From positions 248,001-312,000 of the forward strand of contig NZ_BMJC01000003.1 in the NCBI RefSeq assembly GCF_014642875.1: a stretch of 64,000 nucleotides of DNA, read 5' to 3'. How positions within the stretch are numbered: position 1 is the first letter of the stretch; each line of letters starts with the position of its first letter. Below the pieces are notes generated by a model. That model saw nothing but the letters and a program-made list of their open reading frames with translations. It was not told the origin of the DNA and ran no database searches. Positions 32,927 to 41,636 of the stretch are shown here, piece after piece. The stretch is from Puia dinghuensis. GTDB lineage: Bacteria; Bacteroidota; Bacteroidia; Chitinophagales; Chitinophagaceae. Made by a program: the position numbers and the translations under genes.

Positions 32927-34627
32927 ATGGCTGAAGTTATTTTGATGCCCCGACTGAGTGACACTATGACCGAAGGAGTTATTGCCGCGTGGCATAAAAA
33001 GGTGGGCGATCCCGTCAAGAAAGGTGAGCTGCTGGCGGAAGTCGAGACGGACAAGGCGACGATGGACCTGGAAAGTTACAAAGAAGGCACCCTCTTATAT
33101 ACCGGTACAGAAAAAGGCGGGAAAGTAATGGTGAACGATCTGTTAGCCATCATCGGCGCTCCGGGAGAAGACATTTCTGCCCTGGTGAAGGCAGGCGGGG
33201 CAGCGGCTCCTGCAGCTGCGGCTCCGGCTCCAGCTTCAGGGTCGGCAGCTCCGGCAGCACAGCCCGCGGCGGTAGCAAATGCAGCTGCTCCGGCTCCGGT
33301 AGCGGTTTCGGGCGGCATCGATCTTTCCAAAATGGAAGAAGTGATCCTGATGCCCCGGCTCAGCGACACGATGACAGAAGGGGTCATCGCCGACTGGCAC
33401 AAGAAGGTGGGAGATATGGTGAAAAAAGGTGATATCCTGGCCGATATCGAGACCGACAAGGCGACGATGGAGCTGGAAAGCTATAAAGAAGGAAAATTAT
33501 TATTCATCGGCGCCCAGAAAGGAGAGAAGATCGCGGTGAACTCCCTGCTTGCCGTCATCGGTGATGAGAAGAAGGTTGATCTGGAAAAGATAAAGGCCGC
33601 CGCGGCGGGGGCTGGCGGGTCCGTTGCAGCTTCCGTGGCTACGGCAGCGGTGGCAACCGCAGCGGTGGCTACCCCGGCAGCTGCTACTACGGCTCCGGCT
33701 GCTGCTGAGCCTGTTCATTCGGACCTTGCAGTGACTGCGGATGGCCGGATCAAGGCTTCGCCACTCGCCAGGAAACTGGCTTCTGAAAAAGGGATCGACA
33801 TTTCCAAGGTAGCGGGCAGTGGTGACTATGGCCGCATCGTGAAGAAAGATGTAGACAATTATGTTCCGGCTGCAGGTGCAGCAACGGCTGCCGCACCTGC
33901 TTCGGCGCCTGCCAAGGCAGTACAGCCCGCATTGCCGGTGGGCCAGGAAAGCTTCGAAGAGATCCCGGTATCCCAGATGCGCAAGACCATCGCCAGGAGA
34001 TTGTCCGAGAGCAAGTTCACGGCCCCGCATTTCTATGTCACCATGTCGGTGAATATGGACGTTGCGGTGGAAAGCAGGGCAAGGATCAACGAGGTATCAC
34101 CCGTCAAGATATCCTTCAACGACATCGTGCTGAAAGCAACGGCGCTGGCCTTGAAACAGCATCCGGCCGTGAACAGCAGCTGGCGTGGGGACAAGATCAG
34201 GATCAACCATCATGTCAATATCGGTGTAGCGGTTGCAGTAGAAGAAGGGTTGCTGGTGCCGGTGGTGCGATTTGCCGACACGAAGTCTCTGTCGCAGATC
34301 TCCGCCGAAGTAAAAGAGTTTGCACAACGGGCCAAGGCCAAGAAGTTGCAGCCGGCGGATTGGGAAGGCAGCACCTTCACGATCTCCAACCTGGGGATGT
34401 TCGGGGTGGATGAGTTTACGGCGATCATCAATACACCCGACTCCTGTATCCTGGCTATTAGTAGTATCCAGCAGGTGCCGATCGTGAAGAATGGAGCGAT
34501 CGTCCCGGGCAATATCATGAAGCTGACGCTCAGCTGCGACCACCGCGTAGTGGATGGCGCTACGGGTTCGGCCTTCCTGCAAACCCTGAAAGGGTTACTG
34601 GAAGAACCGCTGCGGATGCTGGTGTAA
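32927..34627 (+). CDS. pdhC: Pyruvate dehydrogenase E2, dihydrolipoamide acetyltransferase with two lipoyl domains
   Basis: A 566-residue E2. Two lipoyl domains with modified Lys43 (VETDKATMD) and Lys178 (IETDKATME) are joined by Ala/Pro linkers. A peripheral subunit-binding domain follows (KASPLARKLASEKGIDISKVAGSGDYGRIVKKD), then the catalytic domain (about 340-566) with DHRVVDGATG as active site. It transfers acetyl groups from E1-bound intermediate to CoA. No E1 or E3 gene is adjacent, so it is expressed separately; an intrinsic terminator follows. Confidence 0.95.
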   Translation: MAEVILMPRLSDTMTEGVIAAWHKKVGDPVKKGELLAEVETDKATMDLESYKEGTLLYTGTEKGGKVMVNDLLAIIGAPGEDISALVKAGGAAAPAAAAPAPASGSAAPAAQPAAVANAAAPAPVAVSGGIDLSKMEEVILMPRLSDTMTEGVIADWHKKVGDMVKKGDILADIETDKATMELESYKEGKLLFIGAQKGEKIAVNSLLAVIGDEKKVDLEKIKAAAAGAGGSVAASVATAAVATAAVATPAAATTAPAAAEPVHSDLAVTADGRIKASPLARKLASEKGIDISKVAGSGDYGRIVKKDVDNYVPAAGAATAAAPASAPAKAVQPALPVGQESFEEIPVSQMRKTIARRLSESKFTAPHFYVTMSVNMDVAVESRARINEVSPVKISFNDIVLKATALALKQHPAVNSSWRGDKIRINHHVNIGVAVAVEEGLLVPVVRFADTKSLSQISAEVKEFAQRAKAKKLQPADWEGSTFTISNLGMFGVDEFTAIINTPDSCILAISSIQQVPIVKNGAIVPGNIMKLTLSCDHRVVDGATGSAFLQTLKGLLEEPLRMLV

Positions 34628-34670
34628 GAGCTGGACGCAGAAACGCTGAGACACTGATAAAAAATTTTAA

Positions 34671-34701
34671 AAGCCTTCCCCATGTGCGGGAGGGCTTTTT
34701 T
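34671..34701 (+). terminator. Rho-independent terminator of the E2 gene
   Basis: AAGCCTTCCC (34671-34680) pairs with GGGAGGGCTT (34688-34697), with one G-U pair and a seven-base loop, then Ts. The rest of the 270-base gap to 34898 is AT-rich leader with a CTACGTAG palindrome (34848-34855) and no gene. Confidence 0.88.
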
Positions 34702-34897
34702 ATGCGCCCGACGGCAGCATTAAGCTTTTTTCTACACGTTCATGGTAAAAATACTCATCCGTTATTGTTATCGATGTGAGATTTATATATAAAGTTTTAC
34801 CGTTTTGCTTGCATGTCATAAAAACATTTAATAATTTAACTACATACTACGTAGGCCTATCCTTTGAACGAATACCCTAATACAATTCCTATCGTTC

Positions 34898-37135
34898 ATG
34901 CGCCCTGACAGTAGCTCTGAAGCCAATAGGCCTGATCTTACCTCCTTTTGCTTTCCCCTTCCAGGGGAGCAATTATTCCCGGCTATACTCGACAACCTGG
35001 ATGAGCCTTTTTTCCTGCTGGATGATGCCGCGCGGCTTGTCTGGCACAATAAGGCGTGCAATCAACTATACCATGCGGTATCCGGCAGGGACATAGACCA
35101 GTCTTTCGAGCTTGACGAGCTGCTCACGACCGATCAACACAGCCTCTTCCTGGAGCGTTTTGATAGAGCCCTGGGTGGCGAGCAGTTGCACTTCGAATGG
35201 AGATGCCAGCTGTCCGGCGTCAAATGGTTGACGGTCGCGCTCTACCCTTTCCGGTGCGATAACCGGAATTTCACCGGGGTCTGCGGCAGTCTGCGCGACA
35301 TCACCGAAAAAAAGATCAACGAGCTGGTATGGCTTCGTAACACCAATGTCCTGAACAATATCCAGGAGGGGGTGCTGCTCATCGACACTGACTATACTGT
35401 TCTTACGTTCAACCGGAGGGCAGTGGAGTTGTTCGGCCGGCTTGATCAGCATATAGCCGTGCGCACTGGAATGGACTTCTTCAAGTTGTTGCCGGAGCAC
35501 CGTCGGGTACCGGTATCCCAACATCTGGAGTCGGTGCGTAGAGGTATCCGTGTCGAGTACGAAGTGAAACATCCTTCCGGTTTATGGCTTTTTATCAATT
35601 ACCTGCCGGTGAAAGATGAGGAAGGCAACGTCCGGCAGATAAGCATTACTTTCCGGGATGTTACAGAAAGGAAGAAGGCGGAAGACCGCATCCGGGAAAA
35701 AGAGCTTAAATACCGGGCGCTGGTGAACTCCCTCAGCGAAGGTGTCATTTTGCAGACTACGGATAAGCAGGTGCTTGCGGTGAACAAGAGTGCGGCCACG
35801 ATACTGGGCCTGGAGGTGGATGAATTGAAGGAAAAAGGATTCCCCTACCCTGGTTGGGTACTGGTTGATGAAAGTGAAAAGCTGATCTCGCATGAAGGCC
35901 TTTTTTATAAGCGCAACGGAAGGATCCATCCCGTCCGGAACAAGATCCTTGGCATCCGGCGAACAAATGGTATCCAATGGCTGAAACTGAACTCGGCGGT
36001 TGTTGCCCAACCTCAGCCACAGGGGCCTTGCGCGCTGGTTGTATCTTTCGAGGATATTACGGAACAGAAAAGGATCTCGGCCGAGATAGAGGTGCTCGCG
36101 CTGCTCGCCAGGGAGACCGTGAATGCGGTATGCATTCTGCATCCCAACGGGGAAATGCTTTGGATGAATGAAGGGTTTACACGGCTCACCGGGTATGCAG
36201 CGGAAGAGATGATCGGACAGACCTCGCGGGCGATGCTGACGGGGCCGGAAACGGACATGGCGGTTGTCAAACGGGCAGATCACTGCCGGAAGAACGGTCT
36301 TCCTTTCAGGGAAGAATTCGTGATCTATACAAAGGCAGGGAAAAAAGTTTGGACGAGGGCGCAGGGTCAATCGGTCAGGCTGGCGCAGGCGAATGCGATC
36401 AGGTATTTTGTGATAGTGACCGATATTTCGGATGAGAAAAAGATCGAGCACCAGCGGCTGGAATATGAGATAGAGCAGCAGAAGAATATCACCCGCGTCA
36501 TCCTGCAGACCCGGGAGCTCGAACGTAATGAGCTGGGCCGGGAATTACATGACAATATCAACCAAATACTGGCGGCTACACGGTTGCAGTTGTCGTACTG
36601 TCTGAACAATTTCGATGATTGCGAACCAGTATTGCGGCAATGCCGGGAGAATGTGATAGAAGCGATGGAGGAGATCAGGCGGCTGTCGCATAAGATAGTG
36701 ATGCCCCGGTTTACCGAGCGCAGCCTTATGCAGGCGTTGAAAGGACTGGTGGAGAATTATCGCTATGCCTATAGGATCACCCTGGACATCGGCGAATGGA
36801 AGGATGAGCAGGCGCATGTCCGGGTCAAAGAGGCGTTGTACCGCATTGTTCAGGAACAGCTGAGCAATATCTATAAACATGCCCGTGCCGCCGGGGTGTG
36901 GATCAGGCTAAAGCAGAAGGAGAACCACGCGGAATTGGCGGTAGAAGACGATGGGGTGGGTTTTGATCCGGCCGAAAAAAAGAATGGCATCGGGATCAGT
37001 AATATTCACTGCCGGGCGGAATCGTGTGGAGGAGTGGTCGAGTTGATCTCCTCGCCAGGGAAGGGATGTACGCTGGTGGTGAGGCTGCCGCTGATGAGTG
37101 GAGAGACGGGGGAGGATGACGCGAAAAAGGGATGA
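34898..37135 (+). CDS. Four-PAS soluble sensor histidine kinase (HisKA_3)
   Basis: A 745-residue kinase without TM segments. Four PAS/PAC units are visible (about 27-135, 147-270, 275-395, 400-520), ending in SLRDITEKK, TFRDVTERKKAE, SFEDITEQKR and IVTDISDEKK. The HisKA_3 helix carries GRELHDNINQILAATRLQL, followed by HATPase_c (VQEQLSNIYKHARA, EDDGVGFDP, GKGCTLVVRLPL). It has no adjacent response regulator, so it is an orphan that could act on NarL-type regulators such as that at 20273-20905. Confidence 0.92.
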   Translation: MRPDSSSEANRPDLTSFCFPLPGEQLFPAILDNLDEPFFLLDDAARLVWHNKACNQLYHAVSGRDIDQSFELDELLTTDQHSLFLERFDRALGGEQLHFEWRCQLSGVKWLTVALYPFRCDNRNFTGVCGSLRDITEKKINELVWLRNTNVLNNIQEGVLLIDTDYTVLTFNRRAVELFGRLDQHIAVRTGMDFFKLLPEHRRVPVSQHLESVRRGIRVEYEVKHPSGLWLFINYLPVKDEEGNVRQISITFRDVTERKKAEDRIREKELKYRALVNSLSEGVILQTTDKQVLAVNKSAATILGLEVDELKEKGFPYPGWVLVDESEKLISHEGLFYKRNGRIHPVRNKILGIRRTNGIQWLKLNSAVVAQPQPQGPCALVVSFEDITEQKRISAEIEVLALLARETVNAVCILHPNGEMLWMNEGFTRLTGYAAEEMIGQTSRAMLTGPETDMAVVKRADHCRKNGLPFREEFVIYTKAGKKVWTRAQGQSVRLAQANAIRYFVIVTDISDEKKIEHQRLEYEIEQQKNITRVILQTRELERNELGRELHDNINQILAATRLQLSYCLNNFDDCEPVLRQCRENVIEAMEEIRRLSHKIVMPRFTERSLMQALKGLVENYRYAYRITLDIGEWKDEQAHVRVKEALYRIVQEQLSNIYKHARAAGVWIRLKQKENHAELAVEDDGVGFDPAEKKNGIGISNIHCRAESCGGVVELISSPGKGCTLVVRLPLMSGETGEDDAKKG

Positions 37136-37149
37136 CGGTGCATCCCTTT
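37126..37149. terminator. Bidirectional terminator overlapping the kinase stop codon
   Basis: AAAGGGATG (37126-37134) and CATCCCTTT (37141-37149) are perfect nine-base arms around a six-base loop. The stem includes the last codons and TGA of the kinase gene, and it also follows the convergent small gene at 37163-37408. Confidence 0.7.
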
Positions 37150-37162
37150 GTTTGTTGATGAG

Positions 37163-37408
37163 CTAATTGTCGTCCTGGCGTTTGCCGCTGCCCATGTTCT
37201 CAGTCAGATCATTGCTGTCCATGCTTTGGGTTTTGTTACCTGGCTGCTGGCCAGCGTAGCCTGGCTGCCCGCCGGTGTTGCCCGACTGCCCGCCAGCGCC
37301 CCGATTACCGGCTTTATTTGCTTGCTGTTGCCGGCTGGGGTCCATTTTATCTTTCTTTTGCTTTTTTGCCGGCTTGTTCTTGGTTTGTTTTTCATTTGAC
37401 TGTTGCAT
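37163..37408 (-). CDS. Small Gly/Gln-rich hydrophilic protein
   Basis: An 81-residue protein without hydrophobic residues in any run: a Lys-rich start (KQTKNKPAKKQKKDK), then a Gly/Gln/Asn-rich repeat region with GGQSGN, GGQPGY and AGQQPGN. It is probably disordered. The ATG is followed by a normal frame and preceded by a perfect palindrome, and the other strand reads as an unlikely hydrophobic peptide, so I prefer this strand. No function is known; a stress-related disordered protein is one possibility. Confidence 0.55.
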   Translation of the reverse strand: MQQSNEKQTKNKPAKKQKKDKMDPSRQQQANKAGNRGAGGQSGNTGGQPGYAGQQPGNKTQSMDSNDLTENMGSGKRQDDN

Positions 37409-37420
37409 AATCGATCGATT
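37409..37420. promoter_or_regulatory. 12-base palindrome at the start of the small Gly/Gln-rich gene
   Basis: AATCGATCGATT is perfectly self-complementary and touches the start codon, so it would lie in the leader or at the transcription start. TTTG occurs further upstream at a position compatible with a -33 element. Confidence 0.35.
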
Positions 37421-37499
37421 TGGATTAACAAAGCATTCTCTGTGTTATCGCAGCAATTTTCCGGCCAGCCCGGGGAGGTTATATCATGCGATGGGCAGA

Positions 37500-38348
37500 T
37501 TATTTCATCCGATCCATGCCTTCGAAGGTGCGGCAGGGGGTGCGGAAGAATTTGTTGACGAGGGGATTGAACTGGTCCTTTTTATAGATGACGACGGAAT
37601 GCCCGGAGTTGGGCACGATCCAGAGATATGACCGGGGGATGTTTTGGGCGATCTGCCAGAGATGGAGGGAGGGGATGGCGTCGTGATCACCGCCCACAAC
37701 CATGGTGGGGCATTGGATGACGCGCAGCTGCTCCAATGTGAGGTGTGGCTGATAGAGATCGAGCTCCGTCGTTTTCAACAGGTTCTTTTCGGCGGGTGTG
37801 AGGGCTCCTTTATGATGTAGCGTGTCTGCTACCCTTTCCATATAGTGAAAGATATAGGGATCAACGCCCGTAGTGTCCGGCCACAGGTTGGGTCCGGAAA
37901 TGACCATCTTCTTTATTTTATCGGGATGGCGCAATGCCAGCAGTATGGCGCTGATGCCGCCGTCGCTCCACCCGATGACATAGCAGCTGTCGATATGCAG
38001 ACTATCGCAAAGGGCGTTGAAGTCGTCCGCCATTTCTTCGAAGCTGAGGGAGTCGCTGGCGTCTGTTGATCTTCCGTGTGCACGGCTGTCAACCGCGATG
38101 ACTCGATAGTACTGGGAAAAATAGGGTATCTGGTTGTAGAAGACTTTCATGGACTCGCCGTTCATGTGAAAGAGCAAAAGCGGGTCGCCTTTTCCATAGG
38201 TTTCATAGTAGAGCCGGATGCCGCGGGTGTTGAGATAGTGTCCGGCTGCTTTATTGTTGCCGTAAGCAACCGGCTGGGCAATGGTCTCGATCCGGGAAGT
38301 CAGACAGGCAAGTAGTAAGAGAAGGAGGCAGGTAGTCCGCGATGGCAT
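37500..38348 (-). CDS. Secreted alpha/beta hydrolase
   Basis: A 282-residue protein with a signal peptide ending near TIAQ. The alpha/beta-hydrolase core shows the nucleophile elbow GWSDGG (Ser), VVGGDHDAI (acid Asp) and NSGHSVV (His). MNGESM after the first strand forms part of the oxyanion region. The substrate is unknown; relatives include esterases and haloperoxidase-like enzymes. It is divergent from the aminotransferase gene. Confidence 0.9.
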   Translation of the reverse strand: MPSRTTCLLLLLLACLTSRIETIAQPVAYGNNKAAGHYLNTRGIRLYYETYGKGDPLLLFHMNGESMKVFYNQIPYFSQYYRVIAVDSRAHGRSTDASDSLSFEEMADDFNALCDSLHIDSCYVIGWSDGGISAILLALRHPDKIKKMVISGPNLWPDTTGVDPYIFHYMERVADTLHHKGALTPAEKNLLKTTELDLYQPHLTLEQLRVIQCPTMVVGGDHDAIPSLHLWQIAQNIPRSYLWIVPNSGHSVVIYKKDQFNPLVNKFFRTPCRTFEGMDRMK

Positions 38349-38401
38349 GGGGAGAGTTTTAGTGAAGATAAATTATCTTTAATGAAAATGCGACCCATAC
38401 C

Positions 38402-39238
38402 ATGGAGCTTTTTGCTTTTGTCAATGATGATCTTGTTCCCGCCGGGCAGGCTTCGCTTTTGGTCAGCGACCTGTCGATTCAACGCGGTTATGCCATCTTT
38501 GATTTCTTCAAGACGCTGAACCATAAGCCAGTTTTTTTGGATGCTCACCTGGAGCGTTTCTTTCATTCTGCCTCACGACTGCGGCTGGAGGTAGGAAAAA
38601 GCCAGGATGAGTTGGGCGAGATGATCGGGGTCTTACAACGGAAGAACGGGATTCCGGATTCAGGCATCCGGCTGGAGCTTACGGGTGGATATTCGGAGGA
38701 TGGGTATACACCGCCAACCCGGCCCAACCTGGTGATCACCCAAAAGCTGGTGAAGCTGGAGATCGCAGAGACATTGACCAGGAGCCTCCGGCTGATGACC
38801 TATGAGCACCAACGGCAATTGCCGGATGTCAAGACGATCGACTATCTGATGGCGATATGGCTGTTCCCGCTCCTGCGGGAAAAAGGGGTGGACGATGTGC
38901 TCTATTACTGGAATGGAATTATTACCGAATGTCCGCGATCGAATTTCTTTATCGTCACGGCGGATGATGCAGTTGTTACGCCGGCGCGGCATATTCTCAA
39001 AGGCATCACACGGATGAAGATCTTAGAGATAGCGAAGACGCAGTTTAGGGTAGAAGAGCGTGATGTCACCGTTGAAGAGTTGCGGACGGCGAAGGAGGCT
39101 TTTGTGACCAGCACAACGAGGAATCTGCTGCCCGTTACGCAGATAGATGGCGTACCGATCGGTACGGGTGAGATGGGGCCGGTGGCAAGGTGGTTGAATT
39201 GGGAGATGTATGCGGTTGTGAGCAATGGCCTGCTTTAG
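38402..39238 (+). CDS. PLP-dependent class IV aminotransferase
   Basis: A 278-residue fold-type IV aminotransferase. The PLP-binding Lys is in LPDVKTIDYLMAIW, with the conserved Glu in ITECPRSNFFIV and the phosphate-binding GITRMKIL segment. The family covers branched-chain and D-amino acid aminotransferases and aminodeoxychorismate lyase; the motifs here do not decide among them. It begins 53 bases from a divergent hydrolase. Confidence 0.92.
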   Translation: MELFAFVNDDLVPAGQASLLVSDLSIQRGYAIFDFFKTLNHKPVFLDAHLERFFHSASRLRLEVGKSQDELGEMIGVLQRKNGIPDSGIRLELTGGYSEDGYTPPTRPNLVITQKLVKLEIAETLTRSLRLMTYEHQRQLPDVKTIDYLMAIWLFPLLREKGVDDVLYYWNGIITECPRSNFFIVTADDAVVTPARHILKGITRMKILEIAKTQFRVEERDVTVEELRTAKEAFVTSTTRNLLPVTQIDGVPIGTGEMGPVARWLNWEMYAVVSNGLL

Positions 39239-39319
39239 CATTTGTAAGTATTGGCAATCAACACGTTAATCTGATAAAACAGCCAACCCGACGCATTTCC
39301 TAAATACCCGATTTCGATG

Positions 39320-39327
39320 TAAATTTG
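39320..39327 (+). promoter_or_regulatory. -7 box of the antitoxin/PIN gene pair
   Basis: TAAATTTG is an exact TAnnTTTG match, 22 bases upstream of the antitoxin ATG. The -33 region (TTTCC) is weak. Confidence 0.45.
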
Positions 39328-39349
39328 TTGATAATACAATGCGACTATT

Positions 39350-39580
39350 ATGGACAGAATCGTTTTGGAAGTTGATGACAATACAGGCAAAATCTACCGG
39401 AATTTTTCTCCGGAAAGTAAACAGCAATTTAATGAGGCCGTAAGTCTGATGCTGAAAAAGGCTGTAAACGACATGTCCCTTCCTGATTATAAGAAAAAAA
39501 TGGATGAAATAGGTTTAAAAGCTGTTACTGCTGGCCTTACTCCGGAAATTCTGGACGAACTATTAAAGTCGAATGATTAA
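39350..39580 (+). CDS. Antitoxin-like protein upstream of a broken PIN toxin
   Basis: A 76-residue protein (MDRIVLEVDDNTGKIYRNFSPESKQQFNEAV) with a beta start and a helical rest, in line with small antitoxins of PIN toxin pairs. It overlaps the following toxin reading frame by eight bases, the typical coupling of toxin-antitoxin genes. The surrounding stretch is more AT-rich than its neighbours. With the toxin decayed it is now an orphan and may still act as a DNA-binding or neutralising protein. Confidence 0.7.
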   Translation: MDRIVLEVDDNTGKIYRNFSPESKQQFNEAVSLMLKKAVNDMSLPDYKKKMDEIGLKAVTAGLTPEILDELLKSND

Positions 39581-39828
39581 AATCTTCGTCTTTGACACCA
39601 ATAGTCTAATAAGCGCACACCTCTTGCCATTGTCCGGTATTCGAAACAACTGTACCCGTTGTTGCCTGCCGTGATCCAAAAGATGACAAATTCTTATCCT
39701 TAGCTTTAACAGCAAAGGCCGATTGTATTATTACAGGTGATAAGGACTTGCTCGTCCTACATCCCTTCAGAGAAATACCTGTCTTAAATTCCGCAGATTT
39801 TTTAACTAGGTTCGGCCAGGCCCACTAA
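39573..39828 (+). pseudogene. Decayed PIN-domain toxin gene
   Basis: The frame from ATG 39573 gives MIKIFVFDTNSLISAHLLPL, the PIN N-terminus with the first metal-binding Asp (FDTN), but stops at 39672-39674. From about 39628 a second frame, offset by one base, encodes the PIN C-terminus: ACRDPKDDKFLSLAL, ADCIITGDKDLLVLHPF and NSADFL, ending at 39828. The two parts together are about 256 bases against roughly 410 for an intact TIGR00305-type PIN toxin, so the middle is missing and the frame is shifted. I infer an internal deletion that inactivated the toxin. Confidence 0.85.
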
Positions 39829-39834
39829 AGCGTA

Positions 39835-39857
39835 AGCGGCGCCCTACGGGCGCCGCT
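39835..39857. terminator. Strong GC-rich hairpin between convergent genes
   Basis: AGCGGCGCCC (39835-39844) and GGGCGCCGCT (39848-39857) are perfect arms around TAC. It follows the toxin pseudogene and the convergent glycosidase gene; there is no T-tract on either side, so it may be a weak terminator or an mRNA 3' end protector. Confidence 0.55.
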
Positions 39858-39880
39858 GGTATTGGGTGATGATGGGTTGT

Positions 39881-40867
39881 TTATCTTACTGCACGGAAGA
39901 TCGTGTTGGTATATGCCGAATCCACATTGCCGGCGAAGACCATGATACCGGCCTTTGTACCGCCCGAGGGTTCCCAGGCCGCAAAGGTGGTGGCGTCGCT
40001 CAGGCTGTTATATTGTTTGGACATGCCGTCCGTGGTCTTGGAGTCGCCGATGTGTGGCGCCCAGTTGTTGAAGCGGGAATAATCGTCTTCGAAATAACCC
40101 ATATCTTCTACGAAGTTGAGGTATTTCGCGACGCTGCTGTGCTGACCAATCGCAAAGCCGGCCTGTGCGCCGTCATAGATAGCGGCGGTGTACACCGTGG
40201 TCGTGCTATTGGAAGACAGCGGACCGAAATAAGAGCCAAATGCTTTTATAAGATTGGTGTAATTGGTATTGGCTGCCGTGCCTCCCAGGTGTTCGACGTC
40301 GAGGGCGATGCCATCGAAATGCAAGGAGTCGATGATGCAGGCCTTTAAATAGGCAGCAAACTGTTTATAGGTGAGCCCGGTGCCATTCCACATAGTGAAA
40401 GGGGTGGTCGTATTCCAGGAGGAAGCGTCATCGACGTTCATCAATACTTTGACACCGCGTGCCTGCAAGGTATGCACATCACGGAGAATGTCGGCATAGT
40501 GATGATAATGGGGGTTGACGGTGAGGATATAGCTGCTACTGCTACCATAGTGCACCGAATCGGCCAGCTCATAGGCCGAGCCTTCGAACAATACCACTAC
40601 GTTGGCATTATTGGCGAAATTGGTTAGCGGCAGATTGACGACAGGGCTGCCGGTTGGCGTTGCGTCGAAAGCATAATAAGCCACTTTGAAATTGGGTGGT
40701 GTGGGCAGGGCGGCCAGGGCGGCTGCCGACCGGGTGAGTGCGGCAGACCTGGCGGCGTCAGCGGTTGTTCCGTCGCCGGTGGGGTTAGGTCGAAAATCGC
40801 TCATTTTGGCACAGGAAGTAATGCCGAGAATAGCTACGAGGAGTAGCACGCAGTGCTGTCTTTTCAT
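39881..40867 (-). CDS. GH18-like glycosidase domain lipoprotein
   Basis: A 328-residue lipoprotein from the ATG at 40867 (signal ending ILGITSC, lipid on the Cys). The barrel region shows FKVAYYAFDA, VKVLMNVDDASS and FDGIALDVEH. The last is a variant of the GH18 active-site motif DGxDxDxE: the terminal Asp and catalytic Glu are present, while the middle Asp is Ala. Relatives include endo-beta-N-acetylglucosaminidases that act on N-glycans in Bacteroidota. Activity is uncertain because of the substitution. Confidence 0.75.
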   Translation of the reverse strand: MKRQHCVLLLVAILGITSCAKMSDFRPNPTGDGTTADAARSAALTRSAAALAALPTPPNFKVAYYAFDATPTGSPVVNLPLTNFANNANVVVLFEGSAYELADSVHYGSSSSYILTVNPHYHHYADILRDVHTLQARGVKVLMNVDDASSWNTTTPFTMWNGTGLTYKQFAAYLKACIIDSLHFDGIALDVEHLGGTAANTNYTNLIKAFGSYFGPLSSNSTTTVYTAAIYDGAQAGFAIGQHSSVAKYLNFVEDMGYFEDDYSRFNNWAPHIGDSKTTDGMSKQYNSLSDATTFAAWEPSGGTKAGIMVFAGNVDSAYTNTIFRAVR

Positions 40868-41035
40868 ATGCAAGGTTTTTATTGTTAAATTGACGGTTGT
40901 TTTTCCGTCGGCGGGAAGTTAAGAGGGAATTCGTTGCAATCGATTGCTAAAATAGACATGGTAGAGAATAACACTTACCCGGACCGGTAGTGCCTACCGA
41001 TGCCGGGTTAGTATTATTTGGGAAGAGTCCGGTGA

Positions 41036-41446
41036 TCAATGCGGCCTGGGGAAGAGCATAGCAAAAGTGATCAGCGCCACATAGGGCAATGCCAATACAC
41101 TGAGAGAGATCAACAGATGGCGCCGCTGCTTTGGATGCGCATCCACGAGACCTTCATATTTTCCAAAGATCTTCTGGTCGCGGTCTTTTACAATAAAGAT
41201 ATAATGGAAGAGGGCTGCCGTCAGCGCATAAACGGACCCGGCAAATATCATGGACTGCATCGGTGATGTAAACCGAGTATGTTTTATAAAATGTAAATAA
41301 ATGGATTCGAACAATAGAAGCCAGCCGCCGGAGCCTATAGAAAACAAGTACATGGCCTGGGTGCGAAAGTTCATGCTTTGCCGATAGAGGCTTAACCTGT
41401 AGAAATAATTGTAGATATTAAAATACAGGTAATCTACGTGTTTCAT
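41036..41446 (-). CDS. Membrane protein of unknown function
   Basis: A 136-residue protein with three hydrophobic segments (about 30-50, 65-88 and 108-132) and aromatic-rich N-terminus (YLYFNIYNYFYRLSLYRQS). The loop DAHPKQRRHLL is basic. I recognise no family. It stands alone with about 170 bases to the GH18-like gene and 190 to the ORF6N gene. Confidence 0.65.
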   Translation of the reverse strand: MKHVDYLYFNIYNYFYRLSLYRQSMNFRTQAMYLFSIGSGGWLLLFESIYLHFIKHTRFTSPMQSMIFAGSVYALTAALFHYIFIVKDRDQKIFGKYEGLVDAHPKQRRHLLISLSVLALPYVALITFAMLFPRPH

Positions 41447-41585
41447 AGATACGTTTTCAATTTAGGGTATTGATCTTGGGTTACGGTCCCTTTAATAACG
41501 CAATTTGAGGGGTAATAGTACTTTGACGGATTGGGCCGGTTTGTAATTTATTGGTTTTCAATTAGGGTTTTATAAATTATTTAGT

Positions 41586-41606
41586 TCCGGCCAGTGGATG
41601 GCCGGA
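41586..41606 (-). terminator. Hairpin terminator after the ORF6N gene
   Basis: TCCGGCCA (41586-41593) and TGGCCGGA (41599-41606) are perfect arms around five bases. On the minus strand it follows the ORF6N stop by 30 bases and leads into an A/T-rich run (ACTAAATAATTT). Confidence 0.6.
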
Positions 41607-41636
41607 TAAGGACGAGGCGCCCGAAGGGAATGGGCG

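Noticed and set aside
34702-34897. Possible RNA gene in the AT-rich gap before the four-PAS kinase
   Set aside because: No cloverleaf, conserved riboswitch element or second terminator was visible; it is most simply a leader and promoter region.
37148-37399. Hydrophobic 83-codon plus-strand frame opposite the Gly/Gln-rich small gene
   Set aside because: It begins within the terminator hairpin and its composition is what a Gly/Gln-rich antisense would give; the minus-strand frame is the better candidate, though with only moderate confidence.
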